A DNA stretch of 64,000 nucleotides from Bradyrhizobium erythrophlei (GCA_900129675.1 FSRD01000001.1:7305501-7369500), one strand, 5' to 3'. Positions 1 through 10,790 are shown, numbered from the stretch's first letter. Notes: a model not told the origin generated them from the letters alone. Numbers and translations are program-made.

Positions 1-25
1 GATTGGCGGGATCGAGGAGGCGGCT

Positions 26-1120
26 ATGGAAGCTACTTCGGACCGGAATTCGGCGGGTGGACCTGAGGTGTCAGGAAGAGTCGGTCACGACCCGGCACTT
101 TCCAACCAGGTCCGGACCATCAACCTGGCTCTCCAGGGAGGCGGAGCGCATGGGGCCTTTACCTGGGGTGTACTCGACCGATTCCTGGACGAGAAATATG
201 TTGGGTTCGAGGGTCTCAGTGCAACCAGCGCCGGGGCAATGAACGCCGCGGTCTTTGCCTATGGGCTTGCGATCGGCGGTCGCGAAGGGGCACGCCGAGC
301 GCTCGCCGACTATTGGAAGCGCGTCAGCGACGCAGCCAGGCATGGGCCATTGCAGCCAAGTCCCATCGACCGAATGCTGGGCGATCACAGGTTGGCCTGG
401 TCGCCGGTTTTCTCCCTGATGGGCTTCGTAACGCGCGTGCTGTCGCCCTATGAGTTCAACCCTTCGGACTACAACCCTTTGCGCGACTTGGTCGAACAGT
501 CGATCGATTTCGACGTGCTGAGGCGTCCGGATGCTCCGGTGAGGCTGTTTCTCTCTGCAACCAACGTTCGCACCGGCAAGGTGAAGGTCTTCAGCGGAAA
601 GGAAATCTCGGTATCTGCCGTGATGGCCTCGGCCTGTCTTCCCACGATGTTTCACGCGGTCGAGATCGATGGCGAAGCCTATTGGGACGGCGGCTACATG
701 GGAAACCCGGCGCTGTTCCCGCTGATCTATAACTGCAAAAGCGCGGATATCGTCATCGTTCACATCAATCCGCTGTTCCGCAAGGAGCTGCCGACCGCCG
801 CCGGCGATATTCTGAACCGCATCAACGAGATCAGCTTCAATTCGTCGTTGATGCGCGAGATGCGGGCGGTGAGCTTCATCACCGGGCTGGTTAAGCAAAA
901 CCGCATTGTCGACCAGGAGATTAAGCGGATATTGATCCACAGCATCACTGACGACGAATTCATGGGCGGGCTCAGTCCGACGAGCAAGTACAACGCCGAT
1001 TGGGACTTTCTGGTGTTTCTTCGCGATCAGGGACGAAAATGCGCAGACGATTGGCTCGCAAAAAACTTCGTCAAACTAGGCGTCGAGTCGTCGGTAGACA
1101 TTGACAATGTCTATCTCTGA
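26..1120 (+). CDS. Patatin-like phospholipase family protein
   Basis: This predicted serine acyl hydrolase (364 aa) probably cleaves phospholipids or other acyl esters. The oxyanion loop GGGAHG is at residues 38-43. The nucleophile elbow reads ATSAG with Ser68, where most patatins have G-x-S-x-G. The second member of the Ser-Asp dyad is Asp221 in DGGYMGNP. There is no signal peptide, so a cytosolic or peripheral membrane location is likely. The ATG at 26 was chosen because GAGGAGG lies just upstream. It converges on queF. The substrate cannot be read from the sequence. Confidence 0.88.
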   Translation: MEATSDRNSAGGPEVSGRVGHDPALSNQVRTINLALQGGGAHGAFTWGVLDRFLDEKYVGFEGLSATSAGAMNAAVFAYGLAIGGREGARRALADYWKRVSDAARHGPLQPSPIDRMLGDHRLAWSPVFSLMGFVTRVLSPYEFNPSDYNPLRDLVEQSIDFDVLRRPDAPVRLFLSATNVRTGKVKVFSGKEISVSAVMASACLPTMFHAVEIDGEAYWDGGYMGNPALFPLIYNCKSADIVIVHINPLFRKELPTAAGDILNRINEISFNSSLMREMRAVSFITGLVKQNRIVDQEIKRILIHSITDDEFMGGLSPTSKYNADWDFLVFLRDQGRKCADDWLAKNFVKLGVESSVDIDNVYL

Positions 1121-1142
1121 GCGGGCATTGAGATATCCAGGA

Positions 1143-1595
1143 TCAGCCCCGGCCGCGATAGGGTGCTACGCCCTGATCGGGCATCCACATGCCCTTCGGC
1201 AATCTGCCGGTCTGCCAGAACACGTCGATCGGGATGCCGCCGCGCGGATACCAGTAGCCGCCGATGCGCAAATATTTCGGTTTGATCTCGCCGGCGATCC
1301 GCTTGCCGATCATGACCGTGCAATCCTCGTGGAACGCGCCGTGGTTGCGAAAGCTCGCGACGTAAAGTTTCAGCGACTTGGATTCCAGCAGCCAACGGCC
1401 CGGCACATAGTCGATCATCAGATGCGCGAAATCCGGCTGTCCGGTGACCGGGCAGAGCGAGGTAAATTCCGGCGCGGTGAAGCGGACCACGTAATTGGTG
1501 TCAGCCTGCGGGTTGGGCACGCGGTCGAGCGTGGCCTTTTCCGGGCTGTCGGGCCATTCCACGGCGCGGCCGAGCTGCAGGGGTTTTTTGGCCAT
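1143..1595 (-). CDS. queF: NADPH-dependent 7-cyano-7-deazaguanine reductase (QueF)
   Basis: QueF reduces preQ0 to preQ1 in queuosine biosynthesis for tRNA modification and is cytosolic. The 150-aa product is the short single-domain form. The nucleophilic cysteine is in SLCPVTGQPDFA (Cys48, with the partner Asp55), and substrate-binding residues lie in LESKSLKLY and FRNHGAFHED. The frame is open to 1622, but the ATG at 1595 (MAKKPLQ) is preceded by AAGGA eight bases upstream and matches the family start. No other queuosine genes are nearby. Confidence 0.93.
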   Translation of the reverse strand: MAKKPLQLGRAVEWPDSPEKATLDRVPNPQADTNYVVRFTAPEFTSLCPVTGQPDFAHLMIDYVPGRWLLESKSLKLYVASFRNHGAFHEDCTVMIGKRIAGEIKPKYLRIGGYWYPRGGIPIDVFWQTGRLPKGMWMPDQGVAPYRGRG

Positions 1596-1688
1596 GATGT
1601 TCGTCCTTTGCGGACGCGTCATTGACGCAACGGGATAGGCCCGTCAACCGTCACCGTGAGATCGGGATGTCGGAAAGCTGCGAGGATT

Positions 1689-2681
1689 TCAGGTAGGCGC
1701 GACGGTCTGAACGACCACCAGACGCGCATTGCCGGATTCGGCGCCCCATACCTCGCCGGCCCGCCCATCCAGTTGGCGAACATTGGCGCCCGCTCTGTCG
1801 CTGGCGAACACGTTGAATTTCTCGCTCACGGGATCGAAGCGCACGATGGCATTTGCCGAGAAATCGGTGAGCCAGATCTTGTCCCTGTCATCGACATAAA
1901 CCGCATAGGCGTGCGGGCTCGCCCCCGGCAGCTTCCAGGCGTTCCAGGAGCCGTCCGCGGGATCGTGCATCGACACGTTGCCGCTGTTCCATTCGCTGAC
2001 CCAGAGGCGGCTTCTGGAGTCCGACCATATCCGCCGGGCGCCTTGTTTTGGCGTGGGTGGTTCGACCACCGTCGCCTGGCCCGTTGTCGGATCGAGTTTG
2101 GCAATGTGATTGCCGGCGAGCGAGGCGTACCAGACTTCGCCCTTCGGCGTGACCGTGATGCCGTAGGGACCAACGCCCCGCGGGGCATCGAACACTTTCA
2201 TCGCGCCCGACTTCGGGTCGAGGCGGCCGTAATAGCCGGATTGGCCGCTGAACCAGTAGATTCCGCTTCTGTCGAACACGCCGGTGTTGAGGTTGGCGTA
2301 AGCAACTTTTTCGGGCAGGCGGAACAGCGTGACGCGATGATCCGCTGGGTCGACGCGGGCGATCGCATTCTGTCCGCCCTCGGTCACCCATGGGGCGCCG
2401 TCGGGGCCGATCGTGACGCCGTGGGGGGCCGCGCCTTTGCCAAGACCGACCAGTTTGAATGAGCCATCGCGCGGATCCAGGCGCCCCAGCGTTCCGTTGC
2501 CCTGGCCGGTGAACCAGATGGTGCCGTCGCGGGCGGGGGCGACGTCGTGCAGGCCGATGCCCGCGTCGACCGGAAAATATTTGACCCGGAACGGGCTTTC
2601 CTGCGCGCCGGCGCCTCGGAACAGGGCGGGCGTGGCAACAATTCCAGTGGCGGCCGAGATGAGAAACTGGCGGCGATTCAT
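1689..2681 (-). CDS. Tat-exported Vgb-like (streptogramin lyase family) beta-propeller protein
   Basis: The 330-aa protein starts with a twin-arginine-type leader (NRRQFLISAATG, about residues 2-13) and a cleavage region near residue 26, so export to the periplasm is likely. The rest is a run of WFTG, WVTE, WYAS and WLTDF blades with repeated I-x-R-x-D-P strands, as in the virginiamycin B lyase and SMP-30 type propellers. Chromosomal relatives are usually annotated as lyases, but antibiotic inactivation cannot be assumed. It could instead be a lactonase or a binding protein. It appears to be monocistronic. Confidence 0.8.
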   Translation of the reverse strand: MNRRQFLISAATGIVATPALFRGAGAQESPFRVKYFPVDAGIGLHDVAPARDGTIWFTGQGNGTLGRLDPRDGSFKLVGLGKGAAPHGVTIGPDGAPWVTEGGQNAIARVDPADHRVTLFRLPEKVAYANLNTGVFDRSGIYWFSGQSGYYGRLDPKSGAMKVFDAPRGVGPYGITVTPKGEVWYASLAGNHIAKLDPTTGQATVVEPPTPKQGARRIWSDSRSRLWVSEWNSGNVSMHDPADGSWNAWKLPGASPHAYAVYVDDRDKIWLTDFSANAIVRFDPVSEKFNVFASDRAGANVRQLDGRAGEVWGAESGNARLVVVQTVAPT

Positions 2682-2856
2682 TGCGTTACCCCGGCTCTTG
2701 GAGAAGGAAGGTTTACACGCGGTGATCGACGTCCAGCCAGCATAGCCGCGCCAAATCGACCCGTCAGGAAATGGCCGCAGGTCAAGCGTTCACATTTGCT
2801 TGCGCTCCGTGTATGACGCGGCGCAACCAGCCAGAACCAACCGGGGAAGCATAGAC

Positions 2857-4140
<1,284 letters not shown>

Positions 4141-4186
4141 CGCGCCCGCGTAGCCAGATACAACAAACACAAACGGGAGGATTGCG

Positions 4187-5323
4187 ATGAGTGACGGCAA
4201 GAGCGGGCTGCAATTGCGTTCGCTGCTGAAAAAGAGCGGCGAACTCGAACTATCGCTGGTCAATATCCCGACGCCGGAGCCGGCTGACGACGAAGTCGTG
4301 GTTCGTATCGAGGCTACGCCGATCAACCCGTCCGATCTCGGGCTTCTGATCGGCCCGGCTGATATGTCGACCGCCAAGGCTTCCGGCACCAGGGACGCGC
4401 CCGTGGTCACGGCGAAGATGCCGGAAGCTGTGATGAGGATGATGGCGGCGCGGCTGGATGAATCGCTGCCGGTCGGCAATGAAGGGGCCGGCGTCGTGAT
4501 CAAGACTGGATCCTCGGACGCCGCCAGGGCGCTCATGGGCAAGACGGTGGCTTGCATCGGCGGCGCGATGTACACACAGTATCGCGTGCTCAAGGTGAGG
4601 GACGTCATGGAGCTGCCCGCCGGCGCAACGCCCGCCGACGGAGCGTCGTGGTTCGTCAATCCGCTGACCGCGCTCGGCATGACCGAAACCATGCGGCGCG
4701 AGGGTCACAAGGCGCTAGTGCACACCGCGGCCGCGTCGAATCTCGGCCAGATGCTCAACAAGATCTGCATCAAGGACGGCATTGGCCTCGTCAACATCGT
4801 CCGCAGCAAGGAGCAGGCCGACATCCTGCACAAGATCGGCGCCAAATATGTCGTCGATTCCACCGCAGCCAGCTTCATGGACGACCTCACCGCCGCGCTG
4901 GTGGAAACCGGCGCCACCATCGCCTTCGACGCCATCGGCGGCGGCAAGCTCGCGGGGCAAATCCTCACCTGCATGGAGATCGCGGCCAACAAGACCGCCA
5001 AGGAATACAGCCGCTACGGTTCCAACGTGTACAAGCAGGTCTATATCTACGGCAGCCTCGATACCCGCCCGACTGAACTGAGCCGGGCCTTCGGGCTGAC
5101 CTGGGGTGTCGGCGGCTGGCTGTTGACGCCGTTCCTGCAGAAGATCGGCCCGGCTGAGATCGGCAGGTTGCGCCAGCGGGTGGCGGCCGAGTTGAAGACG
5201 ACCTTTGCCAGCCATTACACGCAGGTGGTGTCACTGCAGGAGACGCTCCAGCTTTCCAACATCGCCATCTACAACAAGCGCTCGACCGGCGAGAAATTCT
5301 TGATCAACCCGAACAAGGGCTGA
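4187..5323 (+). CDS. Zinc-free MDR-superfamily alcohol dehydrogenase / quinone oxidoreductase-like protein
   Basis: This 378-aa medium-chain dehydrogenase/reductase has the N-terminal GroES-like fold (PTPEPADDEVVVRIEATPIN) and a Rossmann domain around residues 180-300 (ALVHTAAASNLGQM, then DAIGGGKL). The cysteine and histidine ligands of the catalytic zinc are not evident, so an NADPH-dependent quinone or enal reductase is more likely than a zinc alcohol dehydrogenase. GGGAGG lies 8 bases before the ATG. It follows eno by 46 bases and may be co-transcribed. The physiological substrate is unknown. Confidence 0.8.
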   Translation: MSDGKSGLQLRSLLKKSGELELSLVNIPTPEPADDEVVVRIEATPINPSDLGLLIGPADMSTAKASGTRDAPVVTAKMPEAVMRMMAARLDESLPVGNEGAGVVIKTGSSDAARALMGKTVACIGGAMYTQYRVLKVRDVMELPAGATPADGASWFVNPLTALGMTETMRREGHKALVHTAAASNLGQMLNKICIKDGIGLVNIVRSKEQADILHKIGAKYVVDSTAASFMDDLTAALVETGATIAFDAIGGGKLAGQILTCMEIAANKTAKEYSRYGSNVYKQVYIYGSLDTRPTELSRAFGLTWGVGGWLLTPFLQKIGPAEIGRLRQRVAAELKTTFASHYTQVVSLQETLQLSNIAIYNKRSTGEKFLINPNKG

Positions 5324-5411
5324 GCGGGGGCAACATCCCTCGCTTGGCGTGAGAACAGGAAATCCAGCTTCAGGAGTTGTCGGAATCGCATTTTGAAAAG
5401 GGGGAAATTCA

Positions 5412-5804
5412 ATGTCGACAGACCTCAGATATCTCGCCCTTACCGCCATTCTGACCGCATCGCTGTGGATTCCCTATGTCGTCGCGCAGGTTTCGACCAA
5501 CGGGCCGCTGAAGCCCGAGAATTACATCGACCCCACCCAGCGGCCATTGCCTGACTGGGGCAAACGCGCCGACCGAACCTACATCAACGCGGTCGAGACC
5601 TTCGCCCCGTTTGCAGCCCTGGTGATCGTGGCGCATCTGGCCGGCAAGGCCGACGCGATGACGGCGTTCTGGGCGACCTGTTATTTCTGGATCAGGCTCG
5701 CCCATGCCGTGGTCTATCTGCTCGGCATTCCCCTGGTGAGGACAGTGCTGTTTACACTCGGCTATGTCGCGGTTGCCGGGATCTTCTGGGAAATCATCAA
5801 GTAG
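5412..5804 (+). CDS. MAPEG family membrane protein
   Basis: This 130-aa integral membrane protein has about four hydrophobic helices (near 7-26, 60-78, 83-103 and 108-127). The central RADRTYINAVETFAPFAALV is characteristic of the MAPEG family of glutathione and eicosanoid metabolism proteins. Bacterial members may have glutathione transferase or peroxidase activity, but many are uncharacterised. GGGGAAATTC precedes the ATG. It belongs to a short run of redox-type genes between eno and the ftsB-like gene. Confidence 0.8.
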   Translation: MSTDLRYLALTAILTASLWIPYVVAQVSTNGPLKPENYIDPTQRPLPDWGKRADRTYINAVETFAPFAALVIVAHLAGKADAMTAFWATCYFWIRLAHAVVYLLGIPLVRTVLFTLGYVAVAGIFWEIIK

Positions 5805-5911
5805 TCGTAACTGCATCGAACAGGGCTTGCGTTCTCCCGGGGACGGGAGAACATTTGCGCCGGTAACATATGCGGGAAAACCGCTGAGCCGAGACCAGGG
5901 GAGAATTCGCC

Positions 5912-6904
5912 ATGACCGAATTGAGCCGCCGTCATCTATTGGCCGGAGCCGCAGGCGCCGCGACCGTCCTAACATCGTTCGGCGTACCGGCCGTTCGGGC
6001 CGCGGTACCACCAACCGGAGCGCAGGCGCCCGGGTTCTATCGCTACAAGGTCGGCGCCTACGAATGCACCTCGATCAACGATGGTGTGTTTTTGCGTCCG
6101 ATCGATAACTTCGTCAGCAACGTCGCGAAAGACGAGGCGCAGGCCGCGGCGGACTCAGCCTATATGCCGAAGGGCATGGTCGCGGTGCCGTTCAACCCGC
6201 AGCTCATCAATACCGGCAGCAAGCTGGTCCTGATCGATAGCGGCAACGGCGTTTCCATGTTGGGGCCGAGCAAGGGGCGGGCCGGGCGCACCTTGCAAAA
6301 TCTCGCCGCCGCCGGCGTCGACCCCAAGAGCATCGATATCGTGCTGATGTCGCACCTGCATCCCGATCACACCAACGGCATTCGTGCGGCCGATGGCTCG
6401 ATGGCGTTTCCCAATGCCGAGATCATGGTGCCGGCAAAAGACTGGGAATTCTGGATGAGCGACGAGAACGCCGCCAAGGCCCAGTCCAACGAGATGATGA
6501 AGAACTACTTCGCCAACGTGAAGAAGATTTACGCCGGTATCGAGTCCAAGGTGACGAAGTATGATTGGGGCAAGGAAGTCGCGCCCGGCATCACTTCAAT
6601 CGCAACGCCGGGCCACACGCCGGGACACACCTCCTTCGCCGTCGCGTCGGGAAGTTCGAAAATCCTGGTTCAAGCCGACGTCACCAACATCCCCGAGTTC
6701 TTCCTGCGCAACCCGGACTGGCACGTGGTCTACGACGTCGATCCCGAGACGGCGCAGACGACGCGCCACAAATTCTACGACATGGCGGCGGCCGAGAAGG
6801 CGACGGTGGTGGGATTCCATTTCCCGTTCCCCTCGATCGGCCATGTCGAAAAGGATGGCGCGAAATACCGGCTGGTGCCGGTTGGCTGGGATCCGGTGAT
6901 CTGA
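5912..6904 (+). CDS. Tat-exported MBL-fold metallo-hydrolase
   Basis: The 330-aa protein has a twin-arginine leader (LSRRHLLAGAAGAA, residues 4-17) ending near Ala-Ala at 30-31. The metallo-beta-lactamase-fold metal motif HLHPDH has ligands His148, His150, Asp152 and His153. Further ligands are in TPGHTPGHTSF, in the Asp of VQADVTN and in the late GFHFPFPS. This arrangement is found in dinuclear-zinc lactonases and other hydrolases; quorum-signal lactonase activity is possible but not demonstrated. A GGGGAGAA Shine-Dalgarno precedes the ATG. The signal implies a periplasmic enzyme. Confidence 0.86.
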   Translation: MTELSRRHLLAGAAGAATVLTSFGVPAVRAAVPPTGAQAPGFYRYKVGAYECTSINDGVFLRPIDNFVSNVAKDEAQAAADSAYMPKGMVAVPFNPQLINTGSKLVLIDSGNGVSMLGPSKGRAGRTLQNLAAAGVDPKSIDIVLMSHLHPDHTNGIRAADGSMAFPNAEIMVPAKDWEFWMSDENAAKAQSNEMMKNYFANVKKIYAGIESKVTKYDWGKEVAPGITSIATPGHTPGHTSFAVASGSSKILVQADVTNIPEFFLRNPDWHVVYDVDPETAQTTRHKFYDMAAAEKATVVGFHFPFPSIGHVEKDGAKYRLVPVGWDPVI

Positions 6905-7077
6905 TCGGCATCGCCAGGTCCGACGCAACGGGCCGCCCGGGGCGGAGTGTTTGTTTTTGGCGAAATGTTGTCTGTGCGAACCCTGCGTTTCCAAATTTGC
7001 GCGGTTCATGCACTTGCATCGTTTTGGCCGATCTGGCTTAAGTGGCCGCAGCCCTACGGTTCAAAAAAGGAAATACC

Positions 7078-7632
7078 ATGGCCACCCACAACGTCGTCGC
7101 GATCGTCGGCAGCCTTCGCAAGGAAAGTTTTTCGCTCAAGATCGCCCATGCGCTGGCCAAGCTGGCACCGGCTTCGCTGACGCTCGAGGTCACGACCTTG
7201 CACGGCCTTTCCTTCTTCAACCAGGATCTTGAAGCGGCCCCCCCGGCCGATTGGCTGGCGTTCCGCGAAAAGCTGCAGAAGTCGAACGGCGTGCTGTTCG
7301 TAACCCCGGAATACAACCGCTCGATCCCCGGCGTGTTGAAGAACGCCATCGACGTCGGATCGCGGCCCTACGGCAAGAGCTGGTTCCTCGGCAAGCCGGT
7401 CGGCATCGTCAGCAACTCCCCGGGGCCGCTCGGCGGCGTCAGCGCGGCCAAGCATCTGCAGAACATCCTGCCGGGTATCGCCGGTCCGATTCTGGGCCAG
7501 CCCGAAATCTATCTGACTGCCGTCGGCGATGCCTTCGACGACAAGGGCCAGCTCACCAAGGAAGCGCTCCAGAAGGTGTTGCAGCAGTACATCGACGCGT
7601 TCGCGGCTTTCGTTGAGAAGCAGAACAAATAG
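7078..7632 (+). CDS. NADPH-dependent FMN reductase
   Basis: This 184-aa flavodoxin-fold reductase shows the FMN phosphate-binding loop GSLRKESFS (10-18) and the signature TPEYNRSIPGVLKNAID (about 75-91), as in the ChrR, ArsH and azoreductase group. It is expected to use NAD(P)H to reduce FMN, quinones or metals in the cytosol. The frame opens at 7042, but the ATG at 7078 follows AAGGAAATACC and gives the usual MATHNVVAIVGSLR start. It is the last gene of the run after eno. Confidence 0.87.
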   Translation: MATHNVVAIVGSLRKESFSLKIAHALAKLAPASLTLEVTTLHGLSFFNQDLEAAPPADWLAFREKLQKSNGVLFVTPEYNRSIPGVLKNAIDVGSRPYGKSWFLGKPVGIVSNSPGPLGGVSAAKHLQNILPGIAGPILGQPEIYLTAVGDAFDDKGQLTKEALQKVLQQYIDAFAAFVEKQNK

Positions 7633-7640
7633 GCGGCGGC

Positions 7641-7710
7641 GCGTATTCCGCAAAAGCAAGCCTTCGGACTTGATCCGAGGGTGGATACCGGTTTTGCGGA
7701 TAGAATACGC
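7641..7710. repeat. Palindromic intergenic repeat, type A
   Basis: The left arm GCGTATTCCGCAAAA and the right arm TTTTGCGGATAGAATACGC are near-perfect inverted copies around a centre that itself contains CCTTCGGACTTGATCCGAGG. Transcribed, it would form a long hairpin. It starts 9 bases after the FMN reductase stop and could end that transcript. It resembles the REP-like palindromes common in Bradyrhizobium intergenic DNA. Confidence 0.75.
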
Positions 7711-7769
7711 GCTGAACCAACGGCGCCCGGCTTAGGATTCCGTTAACCGGACCGTCGCATGTTGGTGCC

Positions 7770-8087
7770 ATGGTCTCTCGCACCCGACTGAAATCGCTGC
7801 TTACCGGGCTCGCCCTCTACACGATGGCGGCGATGATGGTCAGCTATTTCAGCGTCAACGCCTATACCGGCAAATATGGGCTGAACGCGCGCCAGGAACT
7901 CGATCAGGAAATCATCGCCCTGACCTCGGAACTGGCGCGGCTGAAGCGGGAGCGGGCCGAGGGCGAGCAACGCGTCTCGCTCTTGAGGTCGGACCGGGTC
8001 GACCCCGATTTGCTGGACGAGCGCGCGCGCTTTCAGCTCGATTACGCCAATCCGCGCGATCTGGTCCGGACCAATAATCCCAACTGA
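7770..8087 (+). CDS. FtsB/DivIC-like septum formation initiator protein
   Basis: This 105-aa bitopic protein has one N-terminal membrane helix (about 12-32) followed by a coiled coil (about 45-78, ELDQEIIALTSELARLKRERAE in outline) and a short tail with DPDLLDERARFQL. That is the architecture of FtsB, which joins FtsL and FtsQ in the divisome. Its position just upstream of pdhA is common in rhizobia. No strong Shine-Dalgarno sequence is visible; an upstream ATG at 7759 is out of frame. Confidence 0.87.
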   Translation: MVSRTRLKSLLTGLALYTMAAMMVSYFSVNAYTGKYGLNARQELDQEIIALTSELARLKRERAEGEQRVSLLRSDRVDPDLLDERARFQLDYANPRDLVRTNNPN

Positions 8088-8107
8088 TTCCGTCAGATGT
8101 GATTTCC

Positions 8108-8186
8108 GCCGTCATCCCTGCGTGAGCGCAATTGCGCATCTCCAGCAATGACGGCCGAGCCGCCGTTACGCCGGGACGACGGCAAT
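8108..8186. repeat. Degenerate palindromic repeat upstream of pdhA
   Basis: GCCGTCAT near 8110, CAATGACGGC near 8147 and GGGACGACGGC near 8176 form imperfect inverted copies around GAGCGCAATTGCGC. This looks like a decayed relative of the CGTCATTGCGAG repeats at 14951 and 16340. The remaining 160 bases before pdhA are AT-richer and probably contain its promoter, but no confident -35/-10 pair could be assigned. Confidence 0.4.
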
Positions 8187-8352
8187 GCCAGTTCGCATAT
8201 TTCAAAATCACCCGCTAACGATCACAAAAATGTCGCGCTCGGTTGCAGTGCGGCATAGCAATATTCCGTCAAGCGAACGCAATCCTTTCGCAGCGATTTG
8301 AGTTGGGTTAGAGAGGGCTTGAGTTCAGTCCCTCTTTGATCTGGAATTGCCC

Positions 8353-9375
8353 ATGGCCTCACCAAAGAAAAGCGTCGCGAAGGAAGCAGGTCAGGACAAG
8401 GCGCACCGCTCCCCTCCAGAATTCACCCGCGAGCAGGAACTGACCGCGCTGCGCGACATGCTGCTGATCCGGCGCTTTGAGGAAAAGGCCGGCCAGCTCT
8501 ATGGCATGGGCGCGATCGGCGGCTTCTGCCATCTCTATATCGGCCAGGAGGCGGTCGTCGTCGGGATGCAGATGGCGCTGAAGAAGGGCGATCAGGTCAT
8601 AACCGGATACCGCGACCACGGCCATATGCTGGCTTGCGGGATGGAAGCCAAGGGCGTGATGGCCGAATTGACCGGCCGCCATGGCGGCTATTCCAAGGGC
8701 AAGGGCGGCTCCATGCACATGTTCAGCAAGGAGAAGAACTTCTACGGCGGCCACGGCATCGTCGGCGCCCAGGTCTCGCTCGGCACGGGTCTCGCCTTCG
8801 CCAACAGCTATCGCGGCAATGATTTCGTCAGCCTGGCCTATTTCGGCGACGGCGCTTCCAACCAGGGCCAGGTCTATGAAAGCTTCAACATGGCCGAGCT
8901 GTGGAAGCTCCCGGTGATCTACGTGATCGAGAACAACCGCTACGCCATGGGCACCTCGGTGACCCGCTCGTCGGCGCAGACCGATTTTTCCAAGCGCGGT
9001 GATTCCTTCAACATTCCGGGCAAGCAGGTCGACGGCATGGACGTCCGTGCAGTGAAGGCCGCCGGCGACGAGGCGGTCGCCTGGTGCCGCGCCGGCAAGG
9101 GGCCCTTCATCCTGGAAATGCAGACCTACCGCTACCGCGGCCATTCGATGTCGGATCCGGCGAAATACCGTACCCGCGAAGAGGTCGAAAAGATCCGCCA
9201 CGACCAGGATCCGATCGAGCAGGTTCGCAATCGCCTGCTGGCGGCCAAGATGAGCGAGCAGGAATTGAAGGCGATTGACGCCGAGGTGCGGGAGATCGTC
9301 AATGCATCGGCGGATTTCGCCCAACACGATCCCGAACCCGATGCATCCGAGCTTTACACCGACATCTATCGCTGA
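8353..9375 (+). CDS. pdhA: Pyruvate dehydrogenase E1 component, alpha subunit
   Basis: With PdhB, PdhA forms the thiamine-diphosphate E1 enzyme that decarboxylates pyruvate and acetylates lipoyl groups. The 340-aa protein contains the ThDP/Mg motif beginning GDGASNQGQVYES and ending IENN, and the phosphorylation-loop region YRYRGHSMSDPAKYR. The ATG at 8353 (MASPKKS) is preferred to the TTG two codons earlier. It heads pdhA-pdhB-(DUF5076)-(deaminase)-pdhC-(membrane protein)-lpd. Confidence 0.97.
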   Translation: MASPKKSVAKEAGQDKAHRSPPEFTREQELTALRDMLLIRRFEEKAGQLYGMGAIGGFCHLYIGQEAVVVGMQMALKKGDQVITGYRDHGHMLACGMEAKGVMAELTGRHGGYSKGKGGSMHMFSKEKNFYGGHGIVGAQVSLGTGLAFANSYRGNDFVSLAYFGDGASNQGQVYESFNMAELWKLPVIYVIENNRYAMGTSVTRSSAQTDFSKRGDSFNIPGKQVDGMDVRAVKAAGDEAVAWCRAGKGPFILEMQTYRYRGHSMSDPAKYRTREEVEKIRHDQDPIEQVRNRLLAAKMSEQELKAIDAEVREIVNASADFAQHDPEPDASELYTDIYR

Positions 9376-9404
9376 GCAGGCGCAAGTTTAATTTCGGAGT
9401 TCCC

Positions 9405-10787
9405 ATGCCCATTCAAGTGCTGATGCCGGCGCTGTCGCCCACCATGGAAAAGGGCAACCTTGCCAAGTGGCTGAAGAAGGAAGGCGAGACCATCAAGTCG
9501 GGCGATGTCATCGCCGAGATCGAAACCGACAAGGCGACGATGGAAGTCGAGGCGACCGATGAGGGTACGCTCGGCAAGATATTGATCCCCGAAGGCACGG
9601 CCGACGTCGCGGTCAACACCCCGATCGCGACCATTTTGGCTGACGGCGAGAGTGCGGCGGACCTCGGCAAGGTCAGCGCGCCGCCAAAGGCGGCCGCGCC
9701 GCCAGCTGAAGCGAAAGCCGAAGCTCCCCCATCGGAAGAAAGGAAAGCGCCATCCGCGCCGGCAGCCGCCGCCGAGCCCGATGCGGAAATCCCCGCAGGC
9801 ACCGAGATGGTGACGATGACCATCCGCGACGCGCTGCGCGACGCGATGGCCGAAGAAATGCGGCGCGACCCGGACGTGTTCCTGATGGGCGAAGAGGTCG
9901 CGGAATATCAGGGCGCCTACAAGGTCAGTCAGGGATTGCTGCAGGAGTTCGGCGCGAAACGCGTGATCGACACGCCGATCACCGAGCATGGCTTCGCCGG
10001 CATCGGCGTCGGTGCGGCGATGTCGGGCCTGAAGCCGATCGTCGAATTCATGACCTTCAATTTCGCGATGCAGGCGATCGACCAGATCATCAACTCCGCG
10101 GCCAAGACGCTGTACATGTCCGGCGGACAGATGGGCTGCTCGATCGTGTTCCGCGGGCCCAATGGCGCCGCGTCGCGCGTCGCCGCGCAGCACAGCCAGG
10201 ATTACTCGGCCTGGTACTCGCAGGTTCCGGGCCTGAAGGTGGTCGCGCCGTTCTCGGCCGCCGACTACAAGGGCCTGCTGAAAGCCGCGATCCGCGATCC
10301 CAATCCGGTGATCTTCCTCGAAAACGAAATGCTGTACGGCCATACCGGCGAGGTGCCGAAGCTCGACGACTATGTGGTGCCGATCGGCAAGGCGCGGATC
10401 GTTCGCTCGGGCGGTCACGTGACGATCATCTCGTGGTCGAACGGCATGAGCTACGCGCTGAAGGCCGCCGACGAACTGGCCAAGGAAGGCATCGAGGCCG
10501 AGGTGATCGACCTGCGCACGCTGCGTCCGATGGATACCGACACCATCGTGGCGTCGGTCAAGAAGACCGGCCGCGCTGTGACGGTGGAGGAGGGCTGGCA
10601 GCAGAGCGGCGTCGGCGCCGAAGTCGCTGCCCGCATCATGGAGCAGGCCTTCGACTATCTGGACGCGCCGGTTAAGCGCGTCTCGGGCAAGGACGTGCCG
10701 ATGCCCTATGCCGCGAACCTCGAAAAACTCGCATTGCCATCCGTGGCCGAGGTGGTCGAAGCCGCCAAAGCCGTTTCATATCGGTGA
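9405..10787 (+). CDS. pdhB: Pyruvate dehydrogenase E1 component, beta subunit, with N-terminal lipoyl domain
   Basis: Residues 1-80 are a biotinyl/lipoyl domain with the modified lysine in IETDKATME (Lys43). An Ala/Pro/Glu linker (about 83-125) follows, then the E1-beta core from about residue 132 (MTIRDALRDAMAEEM). E1-beta fused to a lipoyl domain is a known alphaproteobacterial arrangement. The 460-aa length fits. The N-terminal coding region is nearly identical at DNA level to that of pdhC. The gap to pdhA is 29 bases, and the next gene starts 3 bases after its stop. Confidence 0.97.
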   Translation: MPIQVLMPALSPTMEKGNLAKWLKKEGETIKSGDVIAEIETDKATMEVEATDEGTLGKILIPEGTADVAVNTPIATILADGESAADLGKVSAPPKAAAPPAEAKAEAPPSEERKAPSAPAAAAEPDAEIPAGTEMVTMTIRDALRDAMAEEMRRDPDVFLMGEEVAEYQGAYKVSQGLLQEFGAKRVIDTPITEHGFAGIGVGAAMSGLKPIVEFMTFNFAMQAIDQIINSAAKTLYMSGGQMGCSIVFRGPNGAASRVAAQHSQDYSAWYSQVPGLKVVAPFSAADYKGLLKAAIRDPNPVIFLENEMLYGHTGEVPKLDDYVVPIGKARIVRSGGHVTIISWSNGMSYALKAADELAKEGIEAEVIDLRTLRPMDTDTIVASVKKTGRAVTVEEGWQQSGVGAEVAARIMEQAFDYLDAPVKRVSGKDVPMPYAANLEKLALPSVAEVVEAAKAVSYR

Positions 10788-10790
10788 CGC

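Noticed and set aside
1689..2681. Antibiotic (streptogramin) resistance gene
   Set aside because: The propeller resembles Vgb, but the Tat leader and chromosomal housekeeping context do not support a resistance role.
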